Shown piece after piece: positions 26,392 through 34,525 of a stretch of 64,000 nucleotides of DNA (position 1 is its first letter; each line of letters opens with the position of its first letter). The stretch spans positions 3,406,079 through 3,470,078 of the forward strand of contig NZ_JAELVF020000001.1 of the NCBI RefSeq assembly GCF_018101125.2, read 5' to 3'. The notes beneath the pieces are model-generated. The model saw nothing but the letters and a program-made list of their open reading frames with translations. It made no database searches and had not been told where the DNA came from. The position numbers and the translations under genes are program-made. The DNA is from Streptomyces tardus (GTDB lineage Bacteria; Actinomycetota; Actinomycetes; Streptomycetales; Streptomycetaceae).

Positions 26392-29300
26392 GTGGAAGCG
26401 ACCGAAGCGGCAGGCCGACAGGTGGGCTGGGCCCGCCGGCTCACCTCGTACTGCCTGCGGTACCGGCGGAACGTACTGCTCGCGCTGGGCGCCTCGCTGG
26501 CCGGCATGGCCGCGATGGCGATGGTCCCGCTGCTCACCAAGGTCATCATCGACGAGGTCGCCGGCGACAGCGGCGCCGCCGCCTCCGATCTCGCTCCCTG
26601 GATCGGGCTGCTGCTGGTGGCCGCGGTGGTGATCTACGGGCTCACCTACCTGCGCCGCTACTACGGCGGGCTGCTCGCCCTGGACGTCCAGCACGATCTG
26701 CGCACCTCGATGTACCGGGCGATCATCCGGCTGGACGGCAGGGGCCAGGACGAGCTCTCGACCGGCCAGGTCGTCGGGCGCGGCACCAGCGACCTCCAGC
26801 TGGTGCAGAGCCTGCTGTTCATGCTGCCGATGATGATCGGGAACATCCTGCTCTTCGCGGTCGCGCTGATCGTGATGTTCGTGCTCTCCCCGATGCTGAC
26901 GCTGGTCTCGCTGGCGGTCTTCCCGCTGCTCTGGTGGATCGCCGACCTCAGCCGCAAGCGTCTCTTCCCTGCGACCTGGTACGCCCAGCAGCAGGCCGGC
27001 GCGGTCGCCTCGGTGGTCGACGGCTCGGTGACGGGCGTACGGGTCGTCAAGGGCTTCGGGCAGGAGGAGCAGGAGTCGGGCAAGCTGCGCGCGATCGGTC
27101 GCACGCTGTTCGCCGCCCGGCTGCGCACCGTGCGGCTGACGGCGCGCTACACCCCGGCGCTTCAGGCCGTGCCCTCCTTCGGACAGGTCGCCATGCTCGG
27201 TGTCGGCGGCTGGATGGCCGTGCAGGGCCAGATCACCCTCGGCACCTTCGTCGCCTTCTCCACCTATCTCGCACAGCTGGTGGGCCCGGTGCGGATGCTC
27301 GCCGCCATGCTCACCATCGGCCAGCAGGCCCGCGCCGGCGTGGAGCGGATCTTCGAGCTGATCGACACCGAGCCCCAGATGTCCGAGCGCCCCGACGCGA
27401 TCGAGCTGCCCGCCGGCGCGGACGCCTCCGTCGAGTTCGACCGCGTGAGCTTCGGGTACAACAAAGACCGCCCCGTGCTGGACGACCTCACTCTGCGCAT
27501 CGAGCCGGGCGAGACGCTCGCGGTGGTCGGCACCAGCGGAAGCGGCAAGTCGACGGTCTCGATGCTGCTGCCGCGCTACTACGACGTCACCGCCGGCTCG
27601 GTGCGGGTCGGCGGCCACGACGTGCGCGACCTCAGCCTGGCCTCGCTGCGCTCCGCCATCGGGCTCGTGCCGGAGGACAGCTTCCTCTTCTCCGAGTCGG
27701 TGCGGGAGAACATCGCCTTCGGCGCACCCGACGCCGACGACGAGCAGATCCGCAACGCCGCCCGTGCCGCGCAGGCGGACGGCTTCGTCTCCGAGCTGCC
27801 GCAGGGGTACGACACCGTCCTCGGCGAGCAGGGGATGAGCCTCTCGGGAGGGCAGCGGCAGCGCATCGCGCTCGCCCGAGCCATCCTCACCAACCCCCGC
27901 CTCCTGCTGTTGGACGACGCCACCTCCGCGGTGGACGCGCGCGTCGAGCACGAGATCCACGAGGCGCTGCGCGGTGTGATGGCCGGCCGCACGACGCTGA
28001 TGATCGCCCATCGCCAGTCCACGCTGACCCTGGCCGACCGCATCGCGGTGCTGGACGGCGGCCGGCTGGTGGACGTCGGCACCCACGCCGAGCTCACCAC
28101 CCGCTGCGACCTCTACCGCCGACTCCTCACCGACCCCGACGAGTTGGGCGATGTGGCGCGCGACCCGGCGGGCCGGGCGCGGCACGACGAGCACCTCCCG
28201 GTGGACGGCGTCACCCCCGAGCTGTGGCAGCGTCCCGAGGTCTCGGGCGATGCGAAGAGTTCCGGCGACGGCGGCAGCGGGGCGAGCGCGGCACAGGCCG
28301 GGCAGCAGGGGAGCTTCGGCGCCGAGCTGAGCTCGCTGCCCGGCGACCCCGAGCTGCTGGCCAAGGTCGCCGCCCTGCCGCCGGCGACGGACGTGCCCGA
28401 CATCGACGAGTCGGCGGCGGCGCAGCCCGAGGAGTCGTACGGCCTGCGGCGGTTGCTGCGCGGCTTCGGCCGTCCGCTGGCGCTCGCGCTGGGCTTCGTC
28501 GCAGTGGACGCAGCCGCCATGCTGCTGCTGCCGGTCCTCATCCGCCAGGGCATCGACGACGGTGTCGAGAAGGCCGCGATCGCCGGTGTCTGGCTCGCGG
28601 CAGGGCTGGCGCTGGTGGTGGTGCTGGTCCAGTGGGCGGCGCAGACCGTGGCGATGCGGATGACCGGCAAGATCGGCGAGCGGGTGCTGTACGCGCTGCG
28701 AGTAAAGATCTTCGCGCAGCTCCAGCGGCTCGGCCTGGACTACTACGAGCGCCATCTGACCGGTGCGCTGATGACGCGTATGACCACCGACGTCGACGCG
28801 CTCTCCACCTTCCTCCAGACCGGTCTGGTCACTGCGCTCGTCTCGCTGCTCACCTTCGTCGGAATCCTGGTGGCACTGCTGGTGATCGACGTCCAGCTCG
28901 CCCTGGTCGTCTTCGCGACACTGCCCCCGCTGATCCTCGGCACGGTCTACTTCCGCCGACACAGCGTCAAGGCGTACGAGTTGGCCCGCGAGCGGGTGAG
29001 CGTGGTCAACGCCGACCTCCAGGAATCGGTGGCCGGGCTGCGCATGCTCCAGGCGTTCCGGCGCGAGGACAGCGGCGCGGACCGCTTCGCCGAGCGCAGC
29101 GACGGCTACCGCAGGGCGCGAGTGCGGGGCCAGTGGCTCATCTCGGTGTACTTCCCCTTCGTGCAGCTCCTCGCGTCGTTCGCGACGGTCGCGGTGCTGC
29201 TGGTCGGGGCGGGCCGGGTGAGCGAGGGCACGCTCTCCGCGGGCGCGCTGGTGGCGTATCTGCTCTACATCGAGCTGTTCTTCGCCCCGGTGCAGCAGCT

Positions 29301-30330
29301 CTCGCAGGTCTTCGACGGCTACCAGCAGGCGTCCGTCTCGCTGGGACGCATCCAGGGGCTGCTGCGGGAGCAGACCTCGACCCCGTCCTCGACGACGGCC
29401 GAGCCGGTGCGCACGCTTCGGGGCGAAGTCGCCTTCGACGCGGTGGAGTTCCGCTACGAGGGTGCCTCGGCTCAGGCGGTCGGGGCGGGAGACGCGCCGG
29501 ACGCGGGCGGCTCGCGCGACTCCGGTGTCGCGCGGGCGCCGGGCGGTGCGGAGGAGGAGAGCGCCTCCCCGAGCCCGGGCTGCGGTCTGCCCGCAGGGGT
29601 GCCGAAGGGGGAGGCCGCGCTGAGCGGAATCAGCCTGACCGTCCCCGCCGGCCAGACCGTCGCCTTCGTCGGTGAGACAGGCGCGGGCAAGTCGACGCTG
29701 GTGAAGCTGGTCGCGCGCTACTACGACCCGACCTCCGGCGCCGTGCGCGTCGACGGCCGCGATCTGCGCGAGCTGGATCTGACGAGTTTCCGGCAGCGGC
29801 TCGGCGTGGTGCCCCAGGAGCCGTACCTCTTCCCGGGTCCGGTCCGCGACAGCATCTCGTACGGTCGCCCGTCGGCGACGGACGCGGAGGTGGAGGCGGC
29901 GGCCCGCAGAGTCGGTGCGCACGACATGATCGCCTCGCTGCCGCACGGCTATCTGCACGAGGTCGGTGAGCGCGGCAAGAACCTCTCGGCCGGTCAGCGC
30001 CAGCTGATCGCGCTGGCCAGAGCGGAGTTGGTGGAGCCCGACATCCTGCTGCTCGACGAGGCCACCGCCGCGCTGGACCTGGCGACCGAGTCACTGGTCA
30101 ACCAGGCGACCGACCGGCTGGCCGGGCGGCGTACGACGCTGGTCATCGCCCACCGCCTGACCACGGCCGCGCGGGCGGACCGGGTGGTGGTGCTCGACCA
30201 CGGCAGGGTCGCCGAGGACGGCACCCACGCCGAGCTGCTGGCGCGCGGTGGGCGGTACGCCGAGTTGTGGCGCACCTTCGTCGGGGGTTCGGACGCGGAC
30301 AGCGGCGCGCCCCAGCCCTCCCGCGTCTGA
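26392..30330 (+). CDS. Fused two-half ABC exporter, asymmetric ATP sites
   Basis: About 1,312 residues, two complete ABC exporter halves in one chain (membrane domain, NBD, membrane domain, NBD). NBD1: GTSGSGKST, LSGGQRQ and Walker B LLLLDDATSA, where Asp replaces the catalytic Glu. NBD2: GETGAGKST, LSAGQRQ and canonical ILLLDEATAA. This matches heterodimeric exporters with one degenerate and one active ATP site. A roughly 45-residue Ala/Gly/Ser/Glu-rich insert separates the A-loop region (FRYEG) from Walker A in NBD2. The substrate is unknown; drug or lipid export is usual for the family. GTG 26392 is the most likely start; upstream in-frame codons (to 26248) look non-coding. The 3' end is duplicated in inverted orientation just after the stop. 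Confidence 0.92.
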   Translation: MEATEAAGRQVGWARRLTSYCLRYRRNVLLALGASLAGMAAMAMVPLLTKVIIDEVAGDSGAAASDLAPWIGLLLVAAVVIYGLTYLRRYYGGLLALDVQHDLRTSMYRAIIRLDGRGQDELSTGQVVGRGTSDLQLVQSLLFMLPMMIGNILLFAVALIVMFVLSPMLTLVSLAVFPLLWWIADLSRKRLFPATWYAQQQAGAVASVVDGSVTGVRVVKGFGQEEQESGKLRAIGRTLFAARLRTVRLTARYTPALQAVPSFGQVAMLGVGGWMAVQGQITLGTFVAFSTYLAQLVGPVRMLAAMLTIGQQARAGVERIFELIDTEPQMSERPDAIELPAGADASVEFDRVSFGYNKDRPVLDDLTLRIEPGETLAVVGTSGSGKSTVSMLLPRYYDVTAGSVRVGGHDVRDLSLASLRSAIGLVPEDSFLFSESVRENIAFGAPDADDEQIRNAARAAQADGFVSELPQGYDTVLGEQGMSLSGGQRQRIALARAILTNPRLLLLDDATSAVDARVEHEIHEALRGVMAGRTTLMIAHRQSTLTLADRIAVLDGGRLVDVGTHAELTTRCDLYRRLLTDPDELGDVARDPAGRARHDEHLPVDGVTPELWQRPEVSGDAKSSGDGGSGASAAQAGQQGSFGAELSSLPGDPELLAKVAALPPATDVPDIDESAAAQPEESYGLRRLLRGFGRPLALALGFVAVDAAAMLLLPVLIRQGIDDGVEKAAIAGVWLAAGLALVVVLVQWAAQTVAMRMTGKIGERVLYALRVKIFAQLQRLGLDYYERHLTGALMTRMTTDVDALSTFLQTGLVTALVSLLTFVGILVALLVIDVQLALVVFATLPPLILGTVYFRRHSVKAYELARERVSVVNADLQESVAGLRMLQAFRREDSGADRFAERSDGYRRARVRGQWLISVYFPFVQLLASFATVAVLLVGAGRVSEGTLSAGALVAYLLYIELFFAPVQQLSQVFDGYQQASVSLGRIQGLLREQTSTPSSTTAEPVRTLRGEVAFDAVEFRYEGASAQAVGAGDAPDAGGSRDSGVARAPGGAEEESASPSPGCGLPAGVPKGEAALSGISLTVPAGQTVAFVGETGAGKSTLVKLVARYYDPTSGAVRVDGRDLRELDLTSFRQRLGVVPQEPYLFPGPVRDSISYGRPSATDAEVEAAARRVGAHDMIASLPHGYLHEVGERGKNLSAGQRQLIALARAELVEPDILLLDEATAALDLATESLVNQATDRLAGRRTTLVIAHRLTTAARADRVVVLDHGRVAEDGTHAELLARGGRYAELWRTFVGGSDADSGAPQPSRV

Positions 30331-30490
30331 CCGTTCGGGGGCGGCGTCGAGCCGCCCCCGAACGGTCAGACGCGGGAGGGCTGGGGCGCGCCGCTGTCCG
30401 CGTCCGAACCCCCGACGAAGGTGCGCCACAACTCGGCGTACCGCCCACCGCGCGCCAGCAGCTCGGCGTGGGTGCCGTCCTCGGCGACCC
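30206..30490. repeat. Perfect 140-bp inverted repeat with 5-base loop
   Basis: 30206-30345 and 30351-30490 are exact reverse complements over 140 bp. The left arm is the last 125 bp of the exporter coding region with its stop, plus the left terminator stem. The right arm is therefore an antisense copy of the gene end placed in the intergenic region. It ends at CTCGGCGACCC, an 11-base sequence shared with the Nudix gene. Confidence 0.97.
30331..30365 (+). terminator. Terminator of the ABC exporter gene
   Basis: CCGTTCGGGGGCGGC (30331-30345) pairs perfectly with GCCGCCCCCGAACGG (30351-30365) around GTCGA, immediately after the stop codon. It forms the centre of the much longer inverted repeat described separately. 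Confidence 0.85.
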
Positions 30491-30586
30491 GCGCGGTGAA
30501 GACCGCGCCGATCAGGGTGCCTCGGGCCGGCCCGAGGCACCCTGATCGGCGCGGTCTTCACCGCGCGGGTCGCCGAGCCGGGCGCC
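30480..30586. repeat. Direct and inverted partial copies of the Nudix gene
   Basis: 30480-30536 is an exact 57-bp direct copy of 30835-30891 inside the Nudix gene. 30529-30586 is an exact 58-bp reverse-complement copy of 30826-30883. The two copies meet at the palindrome CTCGGGCCGGCCCGAG. The inverted copy reaches 9 bp further into Nudix sequence than the direct copy does. After 30586 another inverted repeat follows (GGGCGCCCCGGCCC at 30580-30593, GGGCCGGGGCGCCC at 30608-30621). No gene is supported between 30331 and 30714. Confidence 0.95.
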
Positions 30587-30714
30587 CCGGCCCCAGCGCC
30601 GCAGGGCGGGCCGGGGCGCCCGGCTGTCGGGGTGCCTCCGGCTGTCGGGGGTGCGTCCGGCGGGCGAGCTGCTTCGCGCCTGCGGTCCGCTTGGCGCGGC
30701 CGGAGCGTCGCCGT

Positions 30715-31290
30715 TCAGCGCTCCCGGGTGAGTTCCGCGAGGTAGGTGTCGACGGTCTGGAGCCGAGGCAGCTCCTGTTGCCCGTCCCACCAACAGACCT
30801 CGCAGATCTCCTCGTTGGGAGTGAAGGCGCCCGGCTCGGCGACCCGCGCGGTGAAGACCGCGCCGATCAGGGTGCCTCGGGCCGGCCCGAGCGCGGTGGT
30901 CGCGTAGCCCACCAGTCGCAGCGTCTCGGGGGCGACCTCCTCGCCGGTCTCCTCCCTCAGCTCGCGCACGGCGGCCTCACGCGCGCTCTCGTCCGCCTCC
31001 ACCCCGCCGCCCGGCAGCTCCCAGCAGTCGCGGTCGCGAACCCGTACCAGCAGCAGGCGGTCCCGGTGCCAGAGGGCGACCAGCACGTAGGCGGCGATGA
31101 CGGCGTCCTCCTGGCGGCCCGACGGGCGTACGTCCTCGACCGGCTGAAAGGCCAGCAGCTCCATCCGGCGCGGTCCGGTCGCCAGCGGGGGTACGGCGAC
31201 GGGGGTCTCCGGCGGCTCAACGGGCAGGCCGTGCGGGTCGGTTGCCGGGCGCGGGTGCGGGTCGTGAGCGGGCGGCAGGTCGGAGGTCAT
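30715..31290 (-). CDS. Nudix hydrolase
   Basis: 191 residues. The Nudix box is complete: GGGVEADE at about 105, then SAREAAV and RELREETGEE, matching G-x5-E-x7-REUXEEXGU. The preceding WELPGGG supports it. The substrate, some nucleoside diphosphate derivative, is not predictable. About 55 Pro-rich residues precede the domain. The segment encoding EPGAFTP back through ALGPARG is the part copied twice in the adjacent intergenic region. The gene converges with the ABC exporter gene. Confidence 0.9.
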   Translation of the reverse strand: MTSDLPPAHDPHPRPATDPHGLPVEPPETPVAVPPLATGPRRMELLAFQPVEDVRPSGRQEDAVIAAYVLVALWHRDRLLLVRVRDRDCWELPGGGVEADESAREAAVRELREETGEEVAPETLRLVGYATTALGPARGTLIGAVFTARVAEPGAFTPNEEICEVCWWDGQQELPRLQTVDTYLAELTRER

Positions 31291-31592
31291 GGCTGCGAGG
31301 GTAGCCGCCGCCGTCCGGCCGGCGGCGGGAACGGCCCGTCCTGCGCCGACCGTTGGGGCGGCGCCCGGGTGGCGGCGCGGAGGGGCGAGGAACGCAGGGC
31401 AGCTGTAGCGGCAGTGACAGGGCGGACTGCTGGGGCAGTGGGGGACGAATGCCGCGGCGCACCGCCGATCGCGGGTATCGAACGTTCAATTGAGCGGTCG
31501 TGGCCGTTCAGGTCTGGTGTGCGAAGTGTCGCCCGGATAGGTTCACCTGCGACCAGCGCGCAGCACCAGGCCGAATCCGGGGAGTTGTATAC

Positions 31593-33023
31593 ATGCGCAA
31601 AACGCTCAGATGGATGCTCGCCACCGCAGTGCTCATAGGAACAGGCACCGTCGGCGCCGCGTCGGCGGGTGCCGCCGCAGCGGACAAGAGTGACATCAAG
31701 GACAAGATTCTCGCGATCGACGGCATGAGCCTGATCGAGGAGAAGCCGGCCGAGGACGGCTACCGCTACTTCGTCCTCAACTACGAGCAGCCGGTGGACC
31801 ACCGCAAGCCGGACGAGGGCACCTTCAAGCAGCGGATCTCGATCCTGCACAAGTCGGAGGACCGTCCGAACGTCTTCTTCACCTCCGGCTACAACCTCAA
31901 CACCCAGCCGAGCCGCAGCGAGCCGACCCGGATCATCGACGGCAACCAGGTCTCGATGGAGTACCGCTTCTTCGACCCCTCGCGCCCCGACCCGGCGGAC
32001 TGGACGAAGCTGGACATCTGGCAGGCCGCGAGCGACCAGCACCGGATCTTCAGCGCGCTCAACGGGGTCTATGACCAGAAGTGGGTCTCCACCGGCGGCA
32101 GCAAGGGCGGAATGACGGCGACGTACTACCGCCGCTTCTACCCCGAGGACATGGACGGCACGGTCGCCTACGTCGCGCCCAACAACGTCGACAACAAGGA
32201 GGACTCGGCCTACGACGAGTTCTTCGCCAACGTGTCGACCAAGGAGTGCCGCGAGGCGCTGAGCACCGCCGAGCGCCAGATCTTCGAGCGTCGTGACGTG
32301 CTCAGCAAGCGCATGGCGAAGGAAGCCGAGGAGAATGGCTACACCTACGACCTGATCGGCGACGTGGACAAGGCGTACGAGGTCATCGGCCTCGACGTGA
32401 TCTGGTCGTTCTGGCAGTACTCCAGCGAGTCGGACTGCGCGAACGTGCCCGCCGGGGACGCCACCGACGACGAGCTGTACACCTGGGTCGACGAGGTCTA
32501 CGGCTGGAGCGGCGGCAGCGACGACGGCCTGCTCGGCTACACCCCGTACTACTACCAGGCGGGCACCCAGCTGGGTCAGCCGTCCGTGCAGACCCCGCAC
32601 TTGGACGACCTGCTGAAGTACCCGGGCATCAACGAGCCGCGCACCTTCGTGCCGCGCGACATCCCGATGGACCACTTCGACGACAAGGCGATGGCCGACA
32701 TCGACGAGTGGGTGCGCACCGAGTCCACCGAGATGCTCTACGTCAACGGCGAGAACGACCCGTGGTCGGCCGAGCCGTTCCGTCTGGGCGACGGCAGCAA
32801 GGACTCGCACCTGCTGGTCGCGCCGGGTGCCAACCACGGCGCGAACATCGAGGCGCTGGAGCAGAGCGACCGGGCCACGGCCATCCGCGCGCTGATGCGC
32901 TGGGCCGACCAGGAGCTGGGCCCCGAGGCGCAGTCGAAGTCCGCGGCGCCCAAGCCGCTGGCGAAGTACAACGCCGAGCTGGACCGGCCGATGGTGGAGC
33001 GCACTCCGCCCGGCCTGCCGTAA
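31593..33023 (+). CDS. Secreted S28-family tripeptidyl/prolyl aminopeptidase
   Basis: 476 residues. MRKTLRWMLATAVLIGTGTV with a following ASAGAAAA is a Sec signal peptide. VSTGGSKGGM carries the G-x-S-x-G nucleophile (Ser about 171), VNGENDPW the catalytic Asp region and GANHGANI the His, the alpha/beta-hydrolase triad of S28 (PS-10-like) peptidases. Such enzymes release short N-terminal peptides outside the cell. The ATG at 31593 has GGGGAG 8 bases upstream. A palindromic GAACGTTC at 31480-31487 sits in the probable promoter. Two hairpins follow the gene. Confidence 0.88.
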   Translation: MRKTLRWMLATAVLIGTGTVGAASAGAAAADKSDIKDKILAIDGMSLIEEKPAEDGYRYFVLNYEQPVDHRKPDEGTFKQRISILHKSEDRPNVFFTSGYNLNTQPSRSEPTRIIDGNQVSMEYRFFDPSRPDPADWTKLDIWQAASDQHRIFSALNGVYDQKWVSTGGSKGGMTATYYRRFYPEDMDGTVAYVAPNNVDNKEDSAYDEFFANVSTKECREALSTAERQIFERRDVLSKRMAKEAEENGYTYDLIGDVDKAYEVIGLDVIWSFWQYSSESDCANVPAGDATDDELYTWVDEVYGWSGGSDDGLLGYTPYYYQAGTQLGQPSVQTPHLDDLLKYPGINEPRTFVPRDIPMDHFDDKAMADIDEWVRTESTEMLYVNGENDPWSAEPFRLGDGSKDSHLLVAPGANHGANIEALEQSDRATAIRALMRWADQELGPEAQSKSAAPKPLAKYNAELDRPMVERTPPGLP

Positions 33024-33040
33024 CCGGCGAGCGTCAACCT

Positions 33041-33081
33041 GCAACCGGTGCACGGGCGATCAACGCACGTGCACCGGTTGC
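33041..33081 (+). terminator. Terminator after the S28 peptidase gene
   Basis: GCAACCGGTGCACG (33041-33054) pairs perfectly with CGTGCACCGGTTGC (33068-33081) across a 13-base loop, 17 bases after the stop. Confidence 0.75.
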
Positions 33082-33149
33082 GGAGCGGCCGGCTCGGTGG
33101 CGGGCTTCCGCAACTGCCGCACCTCGCGGGCCCGTCGCAGCACGGACGA

Positions 33150-33180
33150 GTGGGGCCCGGTCGCAGCGACCGGGCCCCAC
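33150..33180. terminator. Second hairpin between convergent genes
   Basis: GTGGGGCCCGGTCGC and GCGACCGGGCCCCAC are exact complements separated by one base, so the usable stem is about 13 bp. It lies between the peptidase and the sugar-binding lipoprotein genes and could terminate both. Confidence 0.65.
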
Positions 33181-33305
33181 TTGCCTGTGCTCCGACAGGC
33201 ACTGCCCGCCGTCCGACGCACGTTGGGCGCACCCCGCGCCACCCCCCGTGCCGAGACCCGCAGAGGCGCAGCGCCGCAGACGCGCAGCGCCGTGGCGGCT
33301 CCGGC

Positions 33306-34304
33306 CTACTCGAACTCCTCGATCGTCGCCTTGGTCACGACGCGCATCGGCACCAGGATGCGCTTGTCCACCGGTTCGTCCTTGGCGGCCCGGACCGCGT
33401 TGCGCACCGCGACCCGTCCGATCTCCTCGGGCTGGTCGGTGACGGTCGCGGCGATGTCGCCGTTCTTGACCGCCTTGCGGCCCGCCCCCGTGCCCTCGAA
33501 GCCGACGATGCTGATGCCCTCCAGGCCCATCGCGGCGACCGCGTCGGCGGCGCCGAGCGCCATCGCGTCGTTCTCCGCGAACACCCCGGTGACGGTCGGG
33601 TCGATCAGCAACTGCTCGCTCATCACCGCCTCCGCCTCCGCCCGCTTGAAGCCGGCGGACCGGGTGGCGGCGATACGGATCTTGTGCGGCTTCAGACCGG
33701 CTCTGAAGTCGTCGTAGTGGTGCTTGCTGGCCGCGTTGTCCTTCGAGCCGCGCAGGACGACGATGTCGCCCTTGCCGTCGAGCGCGGTGGCCAGTGCCTC
33801 TGCGGCGATACGGCCGCTGGGCGCGTGGTCGGGCGCCACGATGGAGGCGGCCTGCGGGGTGTCGCCGGTGCGGCCGGCGGTGACGGTGGGGACGTCCGCG
33901 TCGGTCAGACGGCGCAGGTTGGTGGTGGCGTCGGCCGGGTTCACCGGGGAGTACACGACGGCGTCCACGCCCTGGTCGGCGAAGCGCTCCAGGTCCTCTC
34001 CCTGCCGTTCCTCGTCGTCGCCCGCGTCCCTGATGGTCAGCCGGGCGCCCTGCTTCTCGGCCTCGGCGCGGGCTCCGGCCAGGAGGTCGCTGTGGAAGTC
34101 GCTCTTGACGTTGGGAAGCGAGAGGCCGATGCGCACGGTGGCTCCCGGCGACTCCTTGGACTCGGCCGAGTCCGCCTCGCTTCCGCACCCCGTCGCGGTG
34201 AGGGCGAGCGCGGTGCCGAGCACGGCGAGGAGCAGACCTGGGCGGGACCCCCGGTTGTGACGTATGGCGCCTGCGGTGCGTGTGGTGCTGTTCCTCTTGC
34301 TCAT
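33306..34304 (-). CDS. Sugar-binding ABC transporter lipoprotein (RbsB-like)
   Basis: 332 residues. A positively charged start, a hydrophobic stretch (GLLLAVLGTALALTA) and lipobox TATGC near residue 40 mark a lipoprotein. The mature part is a type I periplasmic binding protein: VRIGLSLPNVKSDFHSDLLAGARAEAE, GVDAVVYSPVNPADATTNL and GVFAENDAMALGA follow the ribose/LacI-like fold. Permease and ATPase partners are not adjacent, so it is an orphan binding protein; its ligand is unknown. A role in uptake for the inositol locus 5 kb away is possible but unsupported. Confidence 0.87.
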   Translation of the reverse strand: MSKRNSTTRTAGAIRHNRGSRPGLLLAVLGTALALTATGCGSEADSAESKESPGATVRIGLSLPNVKSDFHSDLLAGARAEAEKQGARLTIRDAGDDEERQGEDLERFADQGVDAVVYSPVNPADATTNLRRLTDADVPTVTAGRTGDTPQAASIVAPDHAPSGRIAAEALATALDGKGDIVVLRGSKDNAASKHHYDDFRAGLKPHKIRIAATRSAGFKRAEAEAVMSEQLLIDPTVTGVFAENDAMALGAADAVAAMGLEGISIVGFEGTGAGRKAVKNGDIAATVTDQPEEIGRVAVRNAVRAAKDEPVDKRILVPMRVVTKATIEEFE

Positions 34305-34525
34305 GCTGCGGTTCCTCGAGGTGGGCGGTGATGAAGCGAGCCGGATGGTCCAGACAGCGATCTGATGGGCGCCACCGCGCCGTCGGACTCCTCAAGATCA
34401 ACGCAGTGATGATCTCCAGCGACGCAGTGTATCGGCGAACCCCTGCGGAGGGATCGGTTCCGAAGGGAACATCTGTGGCCACCTCTGGCAGCTCCCTGTC
34501 AGAGGTACCGATTACGGTCGAAGCC

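Noticed and set aside
26290..29958. Minus-strand open frame of about 1,220 codons opposite the ABC exporter
   Set aside because: The exporter motifs on the plus strand are unambiguous; the antisense translation is His/Arg/Gln-rich low-complexity sequence.
30143..30499. Two nearly identical small open frames on opposite strands
   Set aside because: They arise only because the region is a perfect inverted repeat; neither has coding evidence.
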